From NCBI GenBank assembly GCA_938027655.1, contig CALJAP010000026.1, forward strand, positions 1 through 40,120: a DNA stretch of 40,120 nucleotides, in the 5' to 3' direction. Source of the DNA: an uncultured bacterium. GTDB taxonomy: Bacteria; Armatimonadota; HRBIN16. The translations under genes were made by a program, and so were the position numbers. Of this stretch, positions 14,457 to 22,116 are shown one piece after another. The number at the start of each line of letters is the position of its first letter. The stretch's first letter is position 1. Under the pieces are notes generated by a model. The model was not told the DNA's origin. It saw nothing but the letters and a program-made list of their open reading frames with translations, and made no database searches.

Positions 14457-16709
14457 CTATACGCCGGACCGCGGGCGGCGCAGAAACTGCAGTTCGTTCA
14501 TGGTAGCACGCGAAGCGACCCGCAGAAACGCCGCCCCGCGATAAGGCATTACCACACTACCCCACCACACCGCTTGCCTGCCGATGAAGGCGCACCAGTC
14601 CTGATACTCTTGCCTGCCCTGCGGCAGGCGCAAAGGGGTAAGCCGTGCTCCCGCTTTGTGCAGGGTGGCAGCGCGTTCATGCAAGCCAACGCTTTCAGCG
14701 TGCAGGACGTTCACCTCCACGCCCGCGCGCAGCAGGTCCAACAGCAAGCCGGTCAGCACCTCTCCATCGTCGCGGCGAAGCAAAGGCTCCATTATGGTCA
14801 CGCTGCCCCGTCCGCGCATTGCTTCACGTAGGTCCTGCCCCAGCATCTGGGCGAAATCCGCTTCGCTCACCCACCGCCACGCGCGCTGGTTGTCTATTGC
14901 TATGCCTACCAGGCGCGAGCCATCCAGCACCGCTCCCTCGTTTCGTATCCGCTGCAGGATATACCGGAGCAACGCCTGCGGGGGCAGTTTGCGCTCCAGA
15001 TAGCCCGAATCGCCTACCAGGTAGAGCTCCTGCTGGGCTCGCGTTACCGCCACGTTCAACAGGCGCGCGCTCTCCTCAGCAGGAGTGCTGCCGCGCAGAA
15101 ACTGCCCCACCCATCCGAACGGCGGCGCGTCCACGCAATCGAAGATGATAGCCTCCCGCTCCTCGCCCTGAAAGCGGTGCACCGTCGCCACACGAACCTC
15201 GTGCGCCAAGTCGCAGTCCAGTAGCATGGCGTGAATCAACGACGCCTGCGCGTTATAGGGGGTCACAATGCCCACGCGCCGGAGAGGGTTTTCGGTTAAC
15301 AACCGTTGCGTCAATCCCACGCACACCAGCGCACTGGCGACGTTGAAGTGGGAGTAACTGCCGGTGCGGTCAGAACAGGCTCGCAACGGGGCGGTGTCTA
15401 CCAGATAGAGGCACTCTTGCGGTTCGCCGCGCAGATGCTCCGGGGTGCGGAGCATCCCTTCGTACATCGGTTCGTTCACCAGATCACAGATAGGTGTGCG
15501 CATCCGCCATTGCTCCGCCAGAGCCACCAGATTCCAGCGGTGCTGTACCATGCCATCGGGGGCAACGATGCCCGCCTGCTGGAAGATGTCGGTGCTCAGC
15601 CACTGTGCTTCCTCCTCCTCCTGCACCATGCTGATAGGTGGTAGCTGGCGAAAGTCGCCGCCGACAACCACCCGTTTCCGACACAGTGCCGACATCGCCG
15701 CGACGTAAGGCAGCGGAGCCATGCTTCCCTCGTCTATCAGCAACACGTCGAAACGCCGCTCGCGCAGGTAGGGGTCGGTTGCTGCTTTCGCCAGTGTACA
15801 GGCAATCAGCTGCGCCTTTTCTATCAGCCGACGCCGTTCGCGCAGGTGGCCATGGTCGCCTTTGCCCTCTCGGTCCGCGTTGCCCGGTGCGTGCGCTTCC
15901 AAGTGCGTGCCCAGCAGTAGCGGTTGCAGCTGCGGAAGTTCCGACACGCCGAGGCGCAGTATCGCTCCCTGCGTAATGCGACGTGTCCACTCGCCGTCCG
16001 TGCCCACCGCGTCCAGCAGCTTGGTCAAGGCGCGGTCCACCGCCACGTTGGTGTTGGAGACCAGCAGAACGCTTTCGCCCCGACGCACGCACGCCTCGGC
16101 AATCCATGCCAGCGTAGTGGTCTTGCCCGTGCCGGGCGGACCCCACACAAAGAGCACAGGCGCTTCAGCAGCCAATTGAATTGCATTGACCTGCTCAGGG
16201 TTCGGACGCTCCTGCGCGAGAGCGTTCTCGCGTCTCATACACTGCAATAGCTCTACCACGTTGCTCGTACTGGAAATCTCCGGGATTTCGCGCAGCCCAA
16301 AAACCGACTCCACGGTGACCATCTCAAATTGTCGGGGAGAACGAATCTGCTCTTCCAGCAGCTGGTGAAGCCGTTCCAGAATGAAGGTCAGGTCAACCAG
16401 CAGCTGGCACGCGCCCAGCGACTCGCCGAGGTCGGCGGTGACCACATGCACTTCGTAACCCAGAGCGAAGATGACCTCGCCCGCCAGTTCGGTTTCGCCG
16501 GTATCGACAACTACCGGTGCGTCTTCCAGCGAGGGATGAACCAGTTTCGCTGTTTCAAACCGGTACACGGCTTGCCCATCTTCTATTTGCCGGATGCGCT
16601 CTGCCCACACTGCACGCAGGCTTTTGAGGTTCGCCCTGTCTGACTGCTGTGCGAGGATTTCTGCCTCTACAGCTGTTTTGAGGTTTTCATACAGTGCCGT
16701 GATGCCCAT
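14457..16709 (-). CDS. Superfamily 1 (UPF1/DNA2-like) helicase with degenerate PLD-like tail
   Basis: This 750-aa protein has a helicase core of about residues 165-610: Walker A WGPPGTGKTT (190-198), Walker B VLLIDEGS, motif III GDFRQLPP, the VATVHRFQGEEREAIIF block and VAVTRAQQELYLVGD with the arginine finger. The N-terminal 160 residues resemble the beta-barrel insertion region of UPF1-like helicases. The C-terminal ~130 residues look like a phospholipase D-type domain (ADFAQMLGQDLREAM, TIMEPLLRRDDGEVLTGLLL, WCAFIGRQAVWWGS) but lack the HxK motif, so they are probably non-catalytic. The ATG lies 6 nt after the -10 box, so the mRNA is probably leaderless. Nucleic-acid repair or processing is the likely role. 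Confidence 0.88.
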   Translation of the reverse strand: MGITALYENLKTAVEAEILAQQSDRANLKSLRAVWAERIRQIEDGQAVYRFETAKLVHPSLEDAPVVVDTGETELAGEVIFALGYEVHVVTADLGESLGACQLLVDLTFILERLHQLLEEQIRSPRQFEMVTVESVFGLREIPEISSTSNVVELLQCMRRENALAQERPNPEQVNAIQLAAEAPVLFVWGPPGTGKTTTLAWIAEACVRRGESVLLVSNTNVAVDRALTKLLDAVGTDGEWTRRITQGAILRLGVSELPQLQPLLLGTHLEAHAPGNADREGKGDHGHLRERRRLIEKAQLIACTLAKAATDPYLRERRFDVLLIDEGSMAPLPYVAAMSALCRKRVVVGGDFRQLPPISMVQEEEEAQWLSTDIFQQAGIVAPDGMVQHRWNLVALAEQWRMRTPICDLVNEPMYEGMLRTPEHLRGEPQECLYLVDTAPLRACSDRTGSYSHFNVASALVCVGLTQRLLTENPLRRVGIVTPYNAQASLIHAMLLDCDLAHEVRVATVHRFQGEEREAIIFDCVDAPPFGWVGQFLRGSTPAEESARLLNVAVTRAQQELYLVGDSGYLERKLPPQALLRYILQRIRNEGAVLDGSRLVGIAIDNQRAWRWVSEADFAQMLGQDLREAMRGRGSVTIMEPLLRRDDGEVLTGLLLDLLRAGVEVNVLHAESVGLHERAATLHKAGARLTPLRLPQGRQEYQDWCAFIGRQAVWWGSVVMPYRGAAFLRVASRATMNELQFLRRPRSGV

Positions 16710-16715
16710 ATTGGT

Positions 16716-16744
16716 ATTATGCGCAAGGCAGGTGGCGTTGTCAA
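16716..16744 (-). promoter_or_regulatory. Promoter of the helicase gene (leaderless transcript)
   Basis: Minus strand: TTGACA (16739-16744), 17-bp spacer, CATAAT (16716-16721). Only six bases separate the -10 box from the ATG (16709), so the start site would fall on or beside the A of ATG. No ribosome binding site fits. Confidence 0.75.
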
Positions 16745-16762
16745 CCCGATGCCCGGTCGAAC

Positions 16763-16793
16763 AAAAAGGGTCAGGAGGATTTCCCTCCTGACC
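16763..16793 (-). terminator. Rho-independent terminator of pseudopilin 2
   Basis: Perfect 10-bp stem GGTCAGGAGG/CCTCCTGACC (16769-16778 and 16784-16793), 5-nt loop, followed on the minus strand by CTTTTTG. It lies 14 bp after the pseudopilin stop and insulates the helicase promoter. Confidence 0.88.
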
Positions 16794-16807
16794 ACCAGCA
16801 TGAACCG

Positions 16808-17569
16808 CTACAGTGTCGAGCAGTTAGCAGGGTCTTCGTATGCGTAGCTCGGAGGATTGCCCGGATAGAAGTTCTCAGGCTTCAAACCGGGTTGCTTAAT
16901 CCACTTGGCGTGTCCATCGGCGAAGACAAAGTTCGCCCCATTAGCATGACGCCAGTGGATGGCGAAACCCGATTGACCACGCGAGGCGGCGTACGGGTGG
17001 AAGGCATCGTAGCGCTGTTGACAGCGAACGGATGCCCAGTCAGGGAAACCGCCTCCAATGTCGTTGTGGTGCCAGGGGTTCATGGTCGAAGCGGCGCGAA
17101 TCAGACTTCCGTTTCCAAACCAGTCATTCACGCCGGTCTCCCCGATGATAATAGCCTCCGCCACACGCTCGTAAGCCGCCAACGATACTCCCCAGCCCAC
17201 ATGCCAGTTGCCTGCGTAGGCAGGACCGGCGGCGCCGTTGTCGGTGCGGGTCATGTCAGTGGGGTTGACCTTGGGTGCACTCGGACACAGATATACGCCG
17301 CTGTTCTTCACATACGGGTATATCCGCTGCGGCCAGTGGATGGCGCTGCCATCCGGTTGTGGGAACCACCACAGCAGGATGGTGGTTTCGTCGTAGTCTT
17401 GCGCATACATTGCCATCGCTGTCGCCATCTGCCGCATGTGGCTTAAACAAGCAGACTGGCGTGCCTTATCCCGTGCTTGGGCAAACACAGGGAAGAGAAT
17501 TGCCGCCAGTATCGCGATAATCGCGATGACTACGAGCAATTCGATCAGGGTAAAACCGCGTCTGGACAT
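16808..17569 (-). CDS. Pseudopilin 2 (DUF1559-like, HX9DG), LacI-operator controlled
   Basis: This 253-aa protein has the prepilin signal [12 protein letters not shown], a hydrophobic helix ending LFPVFAQAR, and [21 protein letters not shown] shared with the other pseudopilins. The exported domain has aromatic-rich segments ([29 protein letters not shown]) and the HX9DG block ([15 protein letters not shown], near residue 215). The end is [16 protein letters not shown]. The start has ATGAGGAGG upstream. A consensus promoter and an 18-bp operator precede it, and a strong terminator follows, so it is a stand-alone regulated unit directly downstream of a LacI-type regulator gene. The function of the exported domain is unknown; sugar- or particle-binding has been suggested for such families but is not shown here. 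Confidence 0.9.
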   Translation of the reverse strand: MSRRGFTLIELLVVIAIIAILAAILFPVFAQARDKARQSACLSHMRQMATAMAMYAQDYDETTILLWWFPQPDGSAIHWPQRIYPYVKNSGVYLCPSAPKVNPTDMTRTDNGAAGPAYAGNWHVGWGVSLAAYERVAEAIIIGETGVNDWFGNGSLIRAASTMNPWHHNDIGGGFPDWASVRCQQRYDAFHPYAASRGQSGFAIHWRHANGANFVFADGHAKWIKQPGLKPENFYPGNPPSYAYEDPANCSTL

Positions 17570-17591
17570 CGTTGAGACCTCCTCATTCTTT

Positions 17592-17609
17592 TGCGTAATC
17601 GGTCACGCG
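17592..17609. promoter_or_regulatory. LacI-type operator of pseudopilin 2
   Basis: TGCGTAATCGGTCACGCG is an imperfect palindrome that shares 16 of 18 bases with the operator at 19758-19775. It begins six bases past the -10 box, so it covers the start site. The central CG fits LacI-family sites. Confidence 0.72.
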
Positions 17610-17614
17610 CGTTC

Positions 17615-17643
17615 ATTTTAGCATAATCCCCACCGGTTGTCAA
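17615..17643 (-). promoter_or_regulatory. Promoter of pseudopilin 2
   Basis: Minus strand: TTGACA (17638-17643), 17-bp spacer, TAAAAT (17615-17620). Confidence 0.8.
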
Positions 17644-17678
17644 GCAAGTTACTAAAATTGAGTGATGGTCCTTGCGTG

Positions 17679-18731
17679 TCAGTCGCAATTACTCAAATGG
17701 AATCCGCAGGATTGTCGTACAACCAACTGGGGAGCGAGAAGAACCTGCTGTTGTGGTGTGTGCCTGCCTTTGTGTATCCTTTCCAGCAAGAGGGAAGCAG
17801 CCCGCTGCCCAATGTCACGCATCGGCTGTGCTACGGTGGTCAAAGGAGGCGAGAAAAACGCGCTGGTGTCCTGATTGTCAAAGCCCACCACCGAGACATC
17901 CTGTGGCACACGAATGCCCCGTGCTTGCAGGGCGCGAATAGCGCCGTAGGCCACATCGTCGTTCACCGCAAAAACGCCGTCCATCTTTCCGCCTTGGTCG
18001 AGGTAGTGGGTGACCGCGTTGTAGGCGTACTCCTCTTCAGGCAGGACGTCGGGTAAGCCGGGTCCTAGTTCTACCGTTTCGCAGATATCGCACTCGGCAA
18101 GGGCACGCTGATAGCCTGTGAAACGCCCAACCACCGAGGTCGCACGCCGTTCGCGCGAACCGTTCGACACAAACACGACCTGTCGCCTGCCTAACTGGAG
18201 CAGATGTCGGGTTGCCATATAGCCACCGAGTTCGTTGTTTGTCGCTACGAAATCGACAGGTAAACCCGGAATGTAACGGTCTATCAGTACCAGAGGCACC
18301 TGCAGTGCCAGTAACTCCTCGTAGAAATCCCTGTTCTCTTCGGGGTCCGCAGGTGCGACGATGAGACCATCCACTCTCTTGTCCAGTAGCATCTGGATGA
18401 TTTCCCGTTCCTTATCGGGGTATCCGTAGGAACAGGCAAGCAGCACCCCGTATTGGTTTGCTTGTGCTACACCGTCGACGCCCTCCAGAATATGCGAATA
18501 GAACCAACCCGTTAGACCGATGACCACCAGACCAATGGTTGAGGTTCTCTGTACCCGCAGACTGCGGGCGACCAGATTGGGACGATAACCCAGTTCGTGG
18601 GCGACGCGGAGAACGCGTTCGCGAGTCTGGGGGTGTATCCTACCTTTGTTATGCAGAGCACGGTAGACCGTCGTCTTAGACACCCCTACCTGACGGGCAA
18701 TGGTATCCATATCTGCGCGTTGCCGTCGCAT
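17679..18731 (-). CDS. LacI/GalR-family transcriptional regulator
   Basis: This 350-aa repressor has an N-terminal helix-turn-helix (DTIARQVGVSKTTVYRAL, residues 8-26), a hinge helix (YRPNLVARSLRVQRT) and a periplasmic-binding-protein-like effector domain (about 65-345). The latter has IGLVVIGLTGWFYSHILEGV, LVLIDRYIPGLPVDFVATNN, DGVFAVNDDVAYGAIRAL and VSVVGFDNQDTSAFFSPPLT. The effector is probably a sugar or related small molecule. AAGGAGG precedes the ATG. It lies downstream of, and on the same strand as, pseudopilin 3 and a small membrane protein, and directly upstream of pseudopilin 2. Operators of LacI type at both pseudopilin promoters make it their likely regulator and suggest autoregulation. 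Confidence 0.93.
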   Translation of the reverse strand: MRRQRADMDTIARQVGVSKTTVYRALHNKGRIHPQTRERVLRVAHELGYRPNLVARSLRVQRTSTIGLVVIGLTGWFYSHILEGVDGVAQANQYGVLLACSYGYPDKEREIIQMLLDKRVDGLIVAPADPEENRDFYEELLALQVPLVLIDRYIPGLPVDFVATNNELGGYMATRHLLQLGRRQVVFVSNGSRERRATSVVGRFTGYQRALAECDICETVELGPGLPDVLPEEEYAYNAVTHYLDQGGKMDGVFAVNDDVAYGAIRALQARGIRVPQDVSVVGFDNQDTSAFFSPPLTTVAQPMRDIGQRAASLLLERIHKGRHTPQQQVLLAPQLVVRQSCGFHLSNCD

Positions 18732-18750
18732 AGCACCTCCTTAATAAGTT

Positions 18751-18786
18751 CCGATGTCCGAACCCCAGCGGGGGGTCGGACATCGG
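18751..18786 (-). terminator. Strong hairpin before the LacI gene
   Basis: CCGATGTCCGA/TCGGACATCGG (11 bp) extended by CCCC/GGGG around AGC. It lies between the small membrane gene and the LacI gene. No T-run follows (AACTTATTAAGG), so it may attenuate or stabilise mRNA ends instead of fully ending transcription. Confidence 0.5.
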
Positions 18787-18789
18787 GTG

Positions 18790-18999
18790 TTATCTGGGCA
18801 TATTCCTCTGCTGCTGTTCCCAGGACTCTTTGGAACGCTTGATCATCTCCAGCACTTCAGGAGGCGGTGGCTGCATCCCTGGTGGTGGCGGGTTCTTCGG
18901 ACGAGTATACCACCATCCCAAAGCAACCACGACAAGGAGAACCACCGCAATAATCACTACCGCAGTCAGAGGACTCACTTCACGTTTCAACGGTGACAC
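18790..18999 (-). CDS. Small single-pass membrane protein
   Basis: This 69-aa protein has a GTG start (18999) with AGAGGAAAGGACG upstream. Residues 11-31 form one membrane helix (LTAVVIIAVVLLVVVALGWW). A proline-rich stretch follows (PKNPPPPGMQPPPPEV) and a short charged helix (LEMIKRSKESWEQQQRNMPR). No family is recognised. It lies 12 bp downstream of pseudopilin 3, so the two are probably co-transcribed, and its product may sit beside the pilin machinery. Its tail would be cytoplasmic or exported depending on orientation; the basic N-terminus (LKRE) favours an external tail. Confidence 0.75.
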   Translation of the reverse strand: MSPLKREVSPLTAVVIIAVVLLVVVALGWWYTRPKNPPPPGMQPPPPEVLEMIKRSKESWEQQQRNMPR

Positions 19000-19011
19000 C
19001 GTCCTTTCCTC

Positions 19012-19731
19012 TTACAGCGGTGCGGCGCGCTCGTAGTAATCCAGCTTGTCGCCGTTTTGGAACTTGGCGTGACCGTCCGCGTATGCGGCGTTCTTGCGCG
19101 AGAGCCCTGCGGTGTTACCCGTCATGTGGTAGTATACTAGGTCTCCAATCGTTGGCTTCTCGGCAGGGTTAGTCACCGAGGCCAGTGAGCGGCTATCTCC
19201 CGAGTGATAGCCAGAGCAGCTGTCTCGGTTGGTAATGATGTAAATAGATAGCCCGTTGTCACAGCGCTCGGTGCCGTTGTTACACAGAGCGGGCATCCAG
19301 CAGAACAACGCCGCCGGCTTCGCATAATACTCGTAACTGGTCTTGCCGGTCCAATCCGGACTCCACATGTTCGGTACGGAGATGCCCCACCAGGTCAGCG
19401 GTGCACCACTGTCGCTAGGACAGGCAAACAGAGCCATGCTCTTGACGTATGGGCGCAGGCGATACACAATGCCACCGGGGAACGTCGCCGGATTATCGTG
19501 TTCTGCCTGCCACTCCCACCATTCCCAGCTGCCCGCGTTCGGGAACTTCTCGTCGTAGTCCTGCGCATACATGACTACCGCCAGCCCCAGCTGCTTCAGG
19601 TTGGACAAACAGGAAGTCTGGCGTGCCTTTTCCCGTGCCTGCGCGAACACCGGGAACAGGATAGCTGCTAGTATCGCAATAATCGCGATAACAACCAGCA
19701 GCTCAATCAACGTGAAACCGTGTCGCTTCAT
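19012..19731 (-). CDS. Pseudopilin 3 (DUF1559-like), LacI-operator controlled
   Basis: This 239-aa protein has the prepilin signal [12 protein letters not shown] and the helix ending [14 protein letters not shown], then [21 protein letters not shown]. The exported domain is rich in Trp, Tyr and Cys. The C-terminal block reads [17 protein letters not shown]; the histidine of HX9DG is replaced by Gly. I start at the ATG at 19731, with AGGAGGGG 10 nt upstream. An in-frame ATG at 19776 would overlap the operator and add basic residues not typical of prepilins. It is first in the probable operon with the small membrane protein and the LacI-type gene, and is paralogous to pseudopilins 1 and 2. Confidence 0.9.
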   Translation of the reverse strand: MKRHGFTLIELLVVIAIIAILAAILFPVFAQAREKARQTSCLSNLKQLGLAVVMYAQDYDEKFPNAGSWEWWEWQAEHDNPATFPGGIVYRLRPYVKSMALFACPSDSGAPLTWWGISVPNMWSPDWTGKTSYEYYAKPAALFCWMPALCNNGTERCDNGLSIYIITNRDSCSGYHSGDSRSLASVTNPAEKPTIGDLVYYHMTGNTAGLSRKNAAYADGHAKFQNGDKLDYYERAAPL

Positions 19732-19757
19732 TGCGTTTTCCCCTCCTAAACGAATTT

Positions 19758-19775
19758 TGCGTAATCGGTTACGCA
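19758..19775. promoter_or_regulatory. LacI-type operator of pseudopilin 3
   Basis: TGCGTAATCGGTTACGCA has perfect 7-bp arms TGCGTAA/TTACGCA around TCGG, with a central CG as in LacI-family operators. It starts six bases after the -10 box and so covers the start site. Confidence 0.8.
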
Positions 19776-19780
19776 ACTAT

Positions 19781-19809
19781 ATCGTATCATCTTGTGTTAC
19801 TCTTGTCAA
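19781..19809 (-). promoter_or_regulatory. Promoter of pseudopilin 3 operon
   Basis: Minus strand: TTGACA (19804-19809), 17-bp spacer, TACGAT (19781-19786). Confidence 0.75.
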
Positions 19810-19865
19810 GCCTTTTGTGCATCTTTTTCAAAACCGACGCGAAAAAACCGCACGTTTGCTTGCCC

Positions 19866-19895
19866 TTGCACACTCCCCTGCCCTTTCGTTATAAT
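19866..19895 (+). promoter_or_regulatory. Promoter of the trpS operon
   Basis: TTGCAC (19866-19871), 18-bp spacer, perfect TATAAT (19890-19895). The leader of about 35 nt is too short for a T-box. Confidence 0.72.
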
Positions 19896-19936
19896 GGCGA
19901 GTGGCTAACCTGTATCTCAGGAGGTACATACGTTCG

Positions 19937-20917
19937 ATGTCCAAACCCCGCCTTCTCAGCGGAATGCAGCCCACTGGCGTCTTGCATCTGGGCAATCTGG
20001 AAGGGGCGTTGCGCAACTGGGTGCAACTGCAAGAGCAGTATGACTCATACTTCTGTATTGTAGACTGGCATGCGCTCACCACGCTTGCCGAGCGCCCGGA
20101 AGAGATACCGCATAATGTGCGCGAAGTGGCGATTGACTACATCGCCGCCGGATTAGACCCCGAAAAGTGCGCTATCTTCGTGCAGTCGCACGTGAAGGAG
20201 CATGCGGAACTGCACCTGCTTTTTTCAATGATTACCCCGCTGGGATGGCTGGAGCGCGTTCCCACCTACAAAGAGAAACGTGAGAACCTGCAGATAGAAT
20301 CCGTTTCCTACGGACTGCTTGGTTACCCGGTACTGCAGGCAGCAGACATCCTTATCTATAAAGCGGCTGTTGTTCCTGTTGGCGAGGACCAGCTGCCTCA
20401 CCTGGAGCTCACCCGTGAAATCGCCAGACGGTTCAACTATCTGTATGGCGAGGTGTTTCCTGAACCGGAGGCATTGCTTACTCCTGCGGCGCGGGTGCCG
20501 GGGATAGATGGACGCAAGATGAGCAAGTCCTATAACAACGCCATCTACCTCTCTGACGACGCACAAACCGTGACCCAGAAGGTGAAACAAGCGTACACCG
20601 ACCCGCTGAAGATTCGCAAAAATGACCCCGGTCACCCCGAAGGATGTGTGGTCTTTGCCCTGCACCAGATATACAGCAAAGACGACGCGACCACGATAGA
20701 GAGCGAATGCCGTGCCGGTCAACGAGGCTGTGTGGACTGCAAGATGCAGCTGGCAGGCAATCTGAATTCGGCGTTAGACCCTCTGCGCCATCGTCGGCAG
20801 GAGCTGCTGGCGAAGGCGGGTCAACTGGAGCGCATCCTGAAGGGTGGCGCGGAGAAGGCGCGCGCTGTCGCCGGCGAAACAATGAAAGAAGTACGCAAGG
20901 TAATGCATCTGGAGTAG
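19937..20917 (+). CDS. trpS: Tryptophanyl-tRNA synthetase
   Basis: This class I synthetase charges tRNA-Trp. The 326-aa product has the GMQPTGVLHLGNLEGAL start with the HIGH-equivalent HLGN, FCIVDWHALTT, YPVLQAADILIYKAAVVPVG (Trp/ATP binding) and the KMSKS loop (DGRKMSKSYNNAI, near residue 195). Length is normal. The ATG at 19937 is the only reasonable start. Its ribosome binding site AGGAGG (19919-19924) is 12 nt away, longer than usual. It is the first gene of a four-gene rightward unit with an Eis-like acetyltransferase, an SIS protein and a peptidase. Confidence 0.96.
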   Translation: MSKPRLLSGMQPTGVLHLGNLEGALRNWVQLQEQYDSYFCIVDWHALTTLAERPEEIPHNVREVAIDYIAAGLDPEKCAIFVQSHVKEHAELHLLFSMITPLGWLERVPTYKEKRENLQIESVSYGLLGYPVLQAADILIYKAAVVPVGEDQLPHLELTREIARRFNYLYGEVFPEPEALLTPAARVPGIDGRKMSKSYNNAIYLSDDAQTVTQKVKQAYTDPLKIRKNDPGHPEGCVVFALHQIYSKDDATTIESECRAGQRGCVDCKMQLAGNLNSALDPLRHRRQELLAKAGQLERILKGGAEKARAVAGETMKEVRKVMHLE

Positions 20918-20920
20918 GCG

Positions 20921-22096
20921 ATGGAAGTCACCTTTCGCGCTATCCGCCCCGATGAACTGGAGAGCTGTTTGGACGTGTGGGATGCCGCCTTTGAAGAGAC
21001 CCCACGCGATTATTTCCGCAAGTATTTTACCGGCGACCCCTGGTTTCGCCCAGAGTACACACGCTGTGCCTTCGAAGGCGAGCGGATGGTATCCGCGGTG
21101 CAAATTGTGCGCCGGGAGGTGCGCGTTGGGCAGGTGACGCTCACACTGGGCGGTATCGCCAACGTGGGCACGGTTCCCGCCTACCGCTCGAAGGGATACT
21201 CTACCCGGCTACTGCGCGACGCCATCGCGGTGATGGAGAACGAGGGTTTTGACTTCTCGATGCTCTTTACCGGCATTTACGGCTTCTACGCGCGGCTTGG
21301 GTGGGAAATCCTGCCGGTGCAGGTGATGTCCGCCGAGATTCGCGCTGAGCTTCCCTCTCCCAAGCAGACCTGCCGTATTCGCCCACTCGCCGATGCAGAC
21401 CTGGACGCCCTGTGCACCTGCTATGAGCAGTATAACGCAGGGCGCAGTCTCACCGTAGTCCGTTCCCCCGCCTATCTGCGCGGCTGGACAGGTTGGGACG
21501 AGCGCACCCCAGGCGATGTGTTTGTGGCGGAAGCGGCGGGCAAACCGGTGGGCTATATCGTTGCCCCGATGGGCGACAGGCTATCCATCGTAGAGGTCGG
21601 CTGGCTGCCTGCGTACAGCGAGTGCGTCTTCGCGTTAATGCTCCATGTGGCGCGGCTGGCGGCGGAACACCACATCACACAGGTTCGTTTGCACATCCCA
21701 CGCGACCCCGCGCTGATGAGCGTCGTGCGCGACCTGTTTCACCGTTTCACCTGGCACGAGTATGCTCCTATGGTGCGCGTGATACGCCTGCAGCCGCTGG
21801 TGAATAAGCTCTTGCCCGAGCTGTCGCGGCGAGTGCAAATGGTGGGCGCGAAGGGCACGGTGAGGCTGCGCCTGCCGTCGGGCACAGTGGGGCTGAGGGC
21901 GAACGGCGAAGGGGTAACGCGCTATGCCAACGCCCTGCCGGAGGTAGCGTTGACGCAGGCGCAGTTTCTGGGACTGGTTTTCGGGTTGACGGGTGCTGAG
22001 GAGTTACCGGAGCCTGTTCCTCCGCAAACCCGCGCCCTGCTGAACGTGCTCTTTCCACGCCAACCGGCGATATACTGGGCGTGGGATGGGTTCTAA
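20921..22096 (+). CDS. Eis-like GNAT N-acetyltransferase
   Basis: This 391-aa acetyltransferase has the Eis architecture: GNAT domain 1 (about 1-140), a second GNAT-like domain (140-290) and a C-terminal SCP2-type domain (290-391). The acetyl-CoA loop VGTVPAYRSKGYSTRLLRDA (V/RxxGxG/A type) and GFYARLGWE are visible; the Tyr of the latter matches the general acid in Eis. The last residue is Phe, as in Mycobacterium Eis, whose terminal carboxylate takes part in catalysis. Substrates could be amines such as aminoglycosides or polyamines; none can be assigned. It starts 3 bp after trpS with GGAG 7 nt upstream. Confidence 0.9.
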   Translation: MEVTFRAIRPDELESCLDVWDAAFEETPRDYFRKYFTGDPWFRPEYTRCAFEGERMVSAVQIVRREVRVGQVTLTLGGIANVGTVPAYRSKGYSTRLLRDAIAVMENEGFDFSMLFTGIYGFYARLGWEILPVQVMSAEIRAELPSPKQTCRIRPLADADLDALCTCYEQYNAGRSLTVVRSPAYLRGWTGWDERTPGDVFVAEAAGKPVGYIVAPMGDRLSIVEVGWLPAYSECVFALMLHVARLAAEHHITQVRLHIPRDPALMSVVRDLFHRFTWHEYAPMVRVIRLQPLVNKLLPELSRRVQMVGAKGTVRLRLPSGTVGLRANGEGVTRYANALPEVALTQAQFLGLVFGLTGAEELPEPVPPQTRALLNVLFPRQPAIYWAWDGF

Positions 22097-22116
22097 AATG
22101 GTCGAGGAGTGGTACC

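Noticed and set aside
19896-19936. T-box or attenuator before trpS
   Set aside because: The leader is only about 35 nt; no T-box core sequence or terminator is present. The same holds for trpB2.
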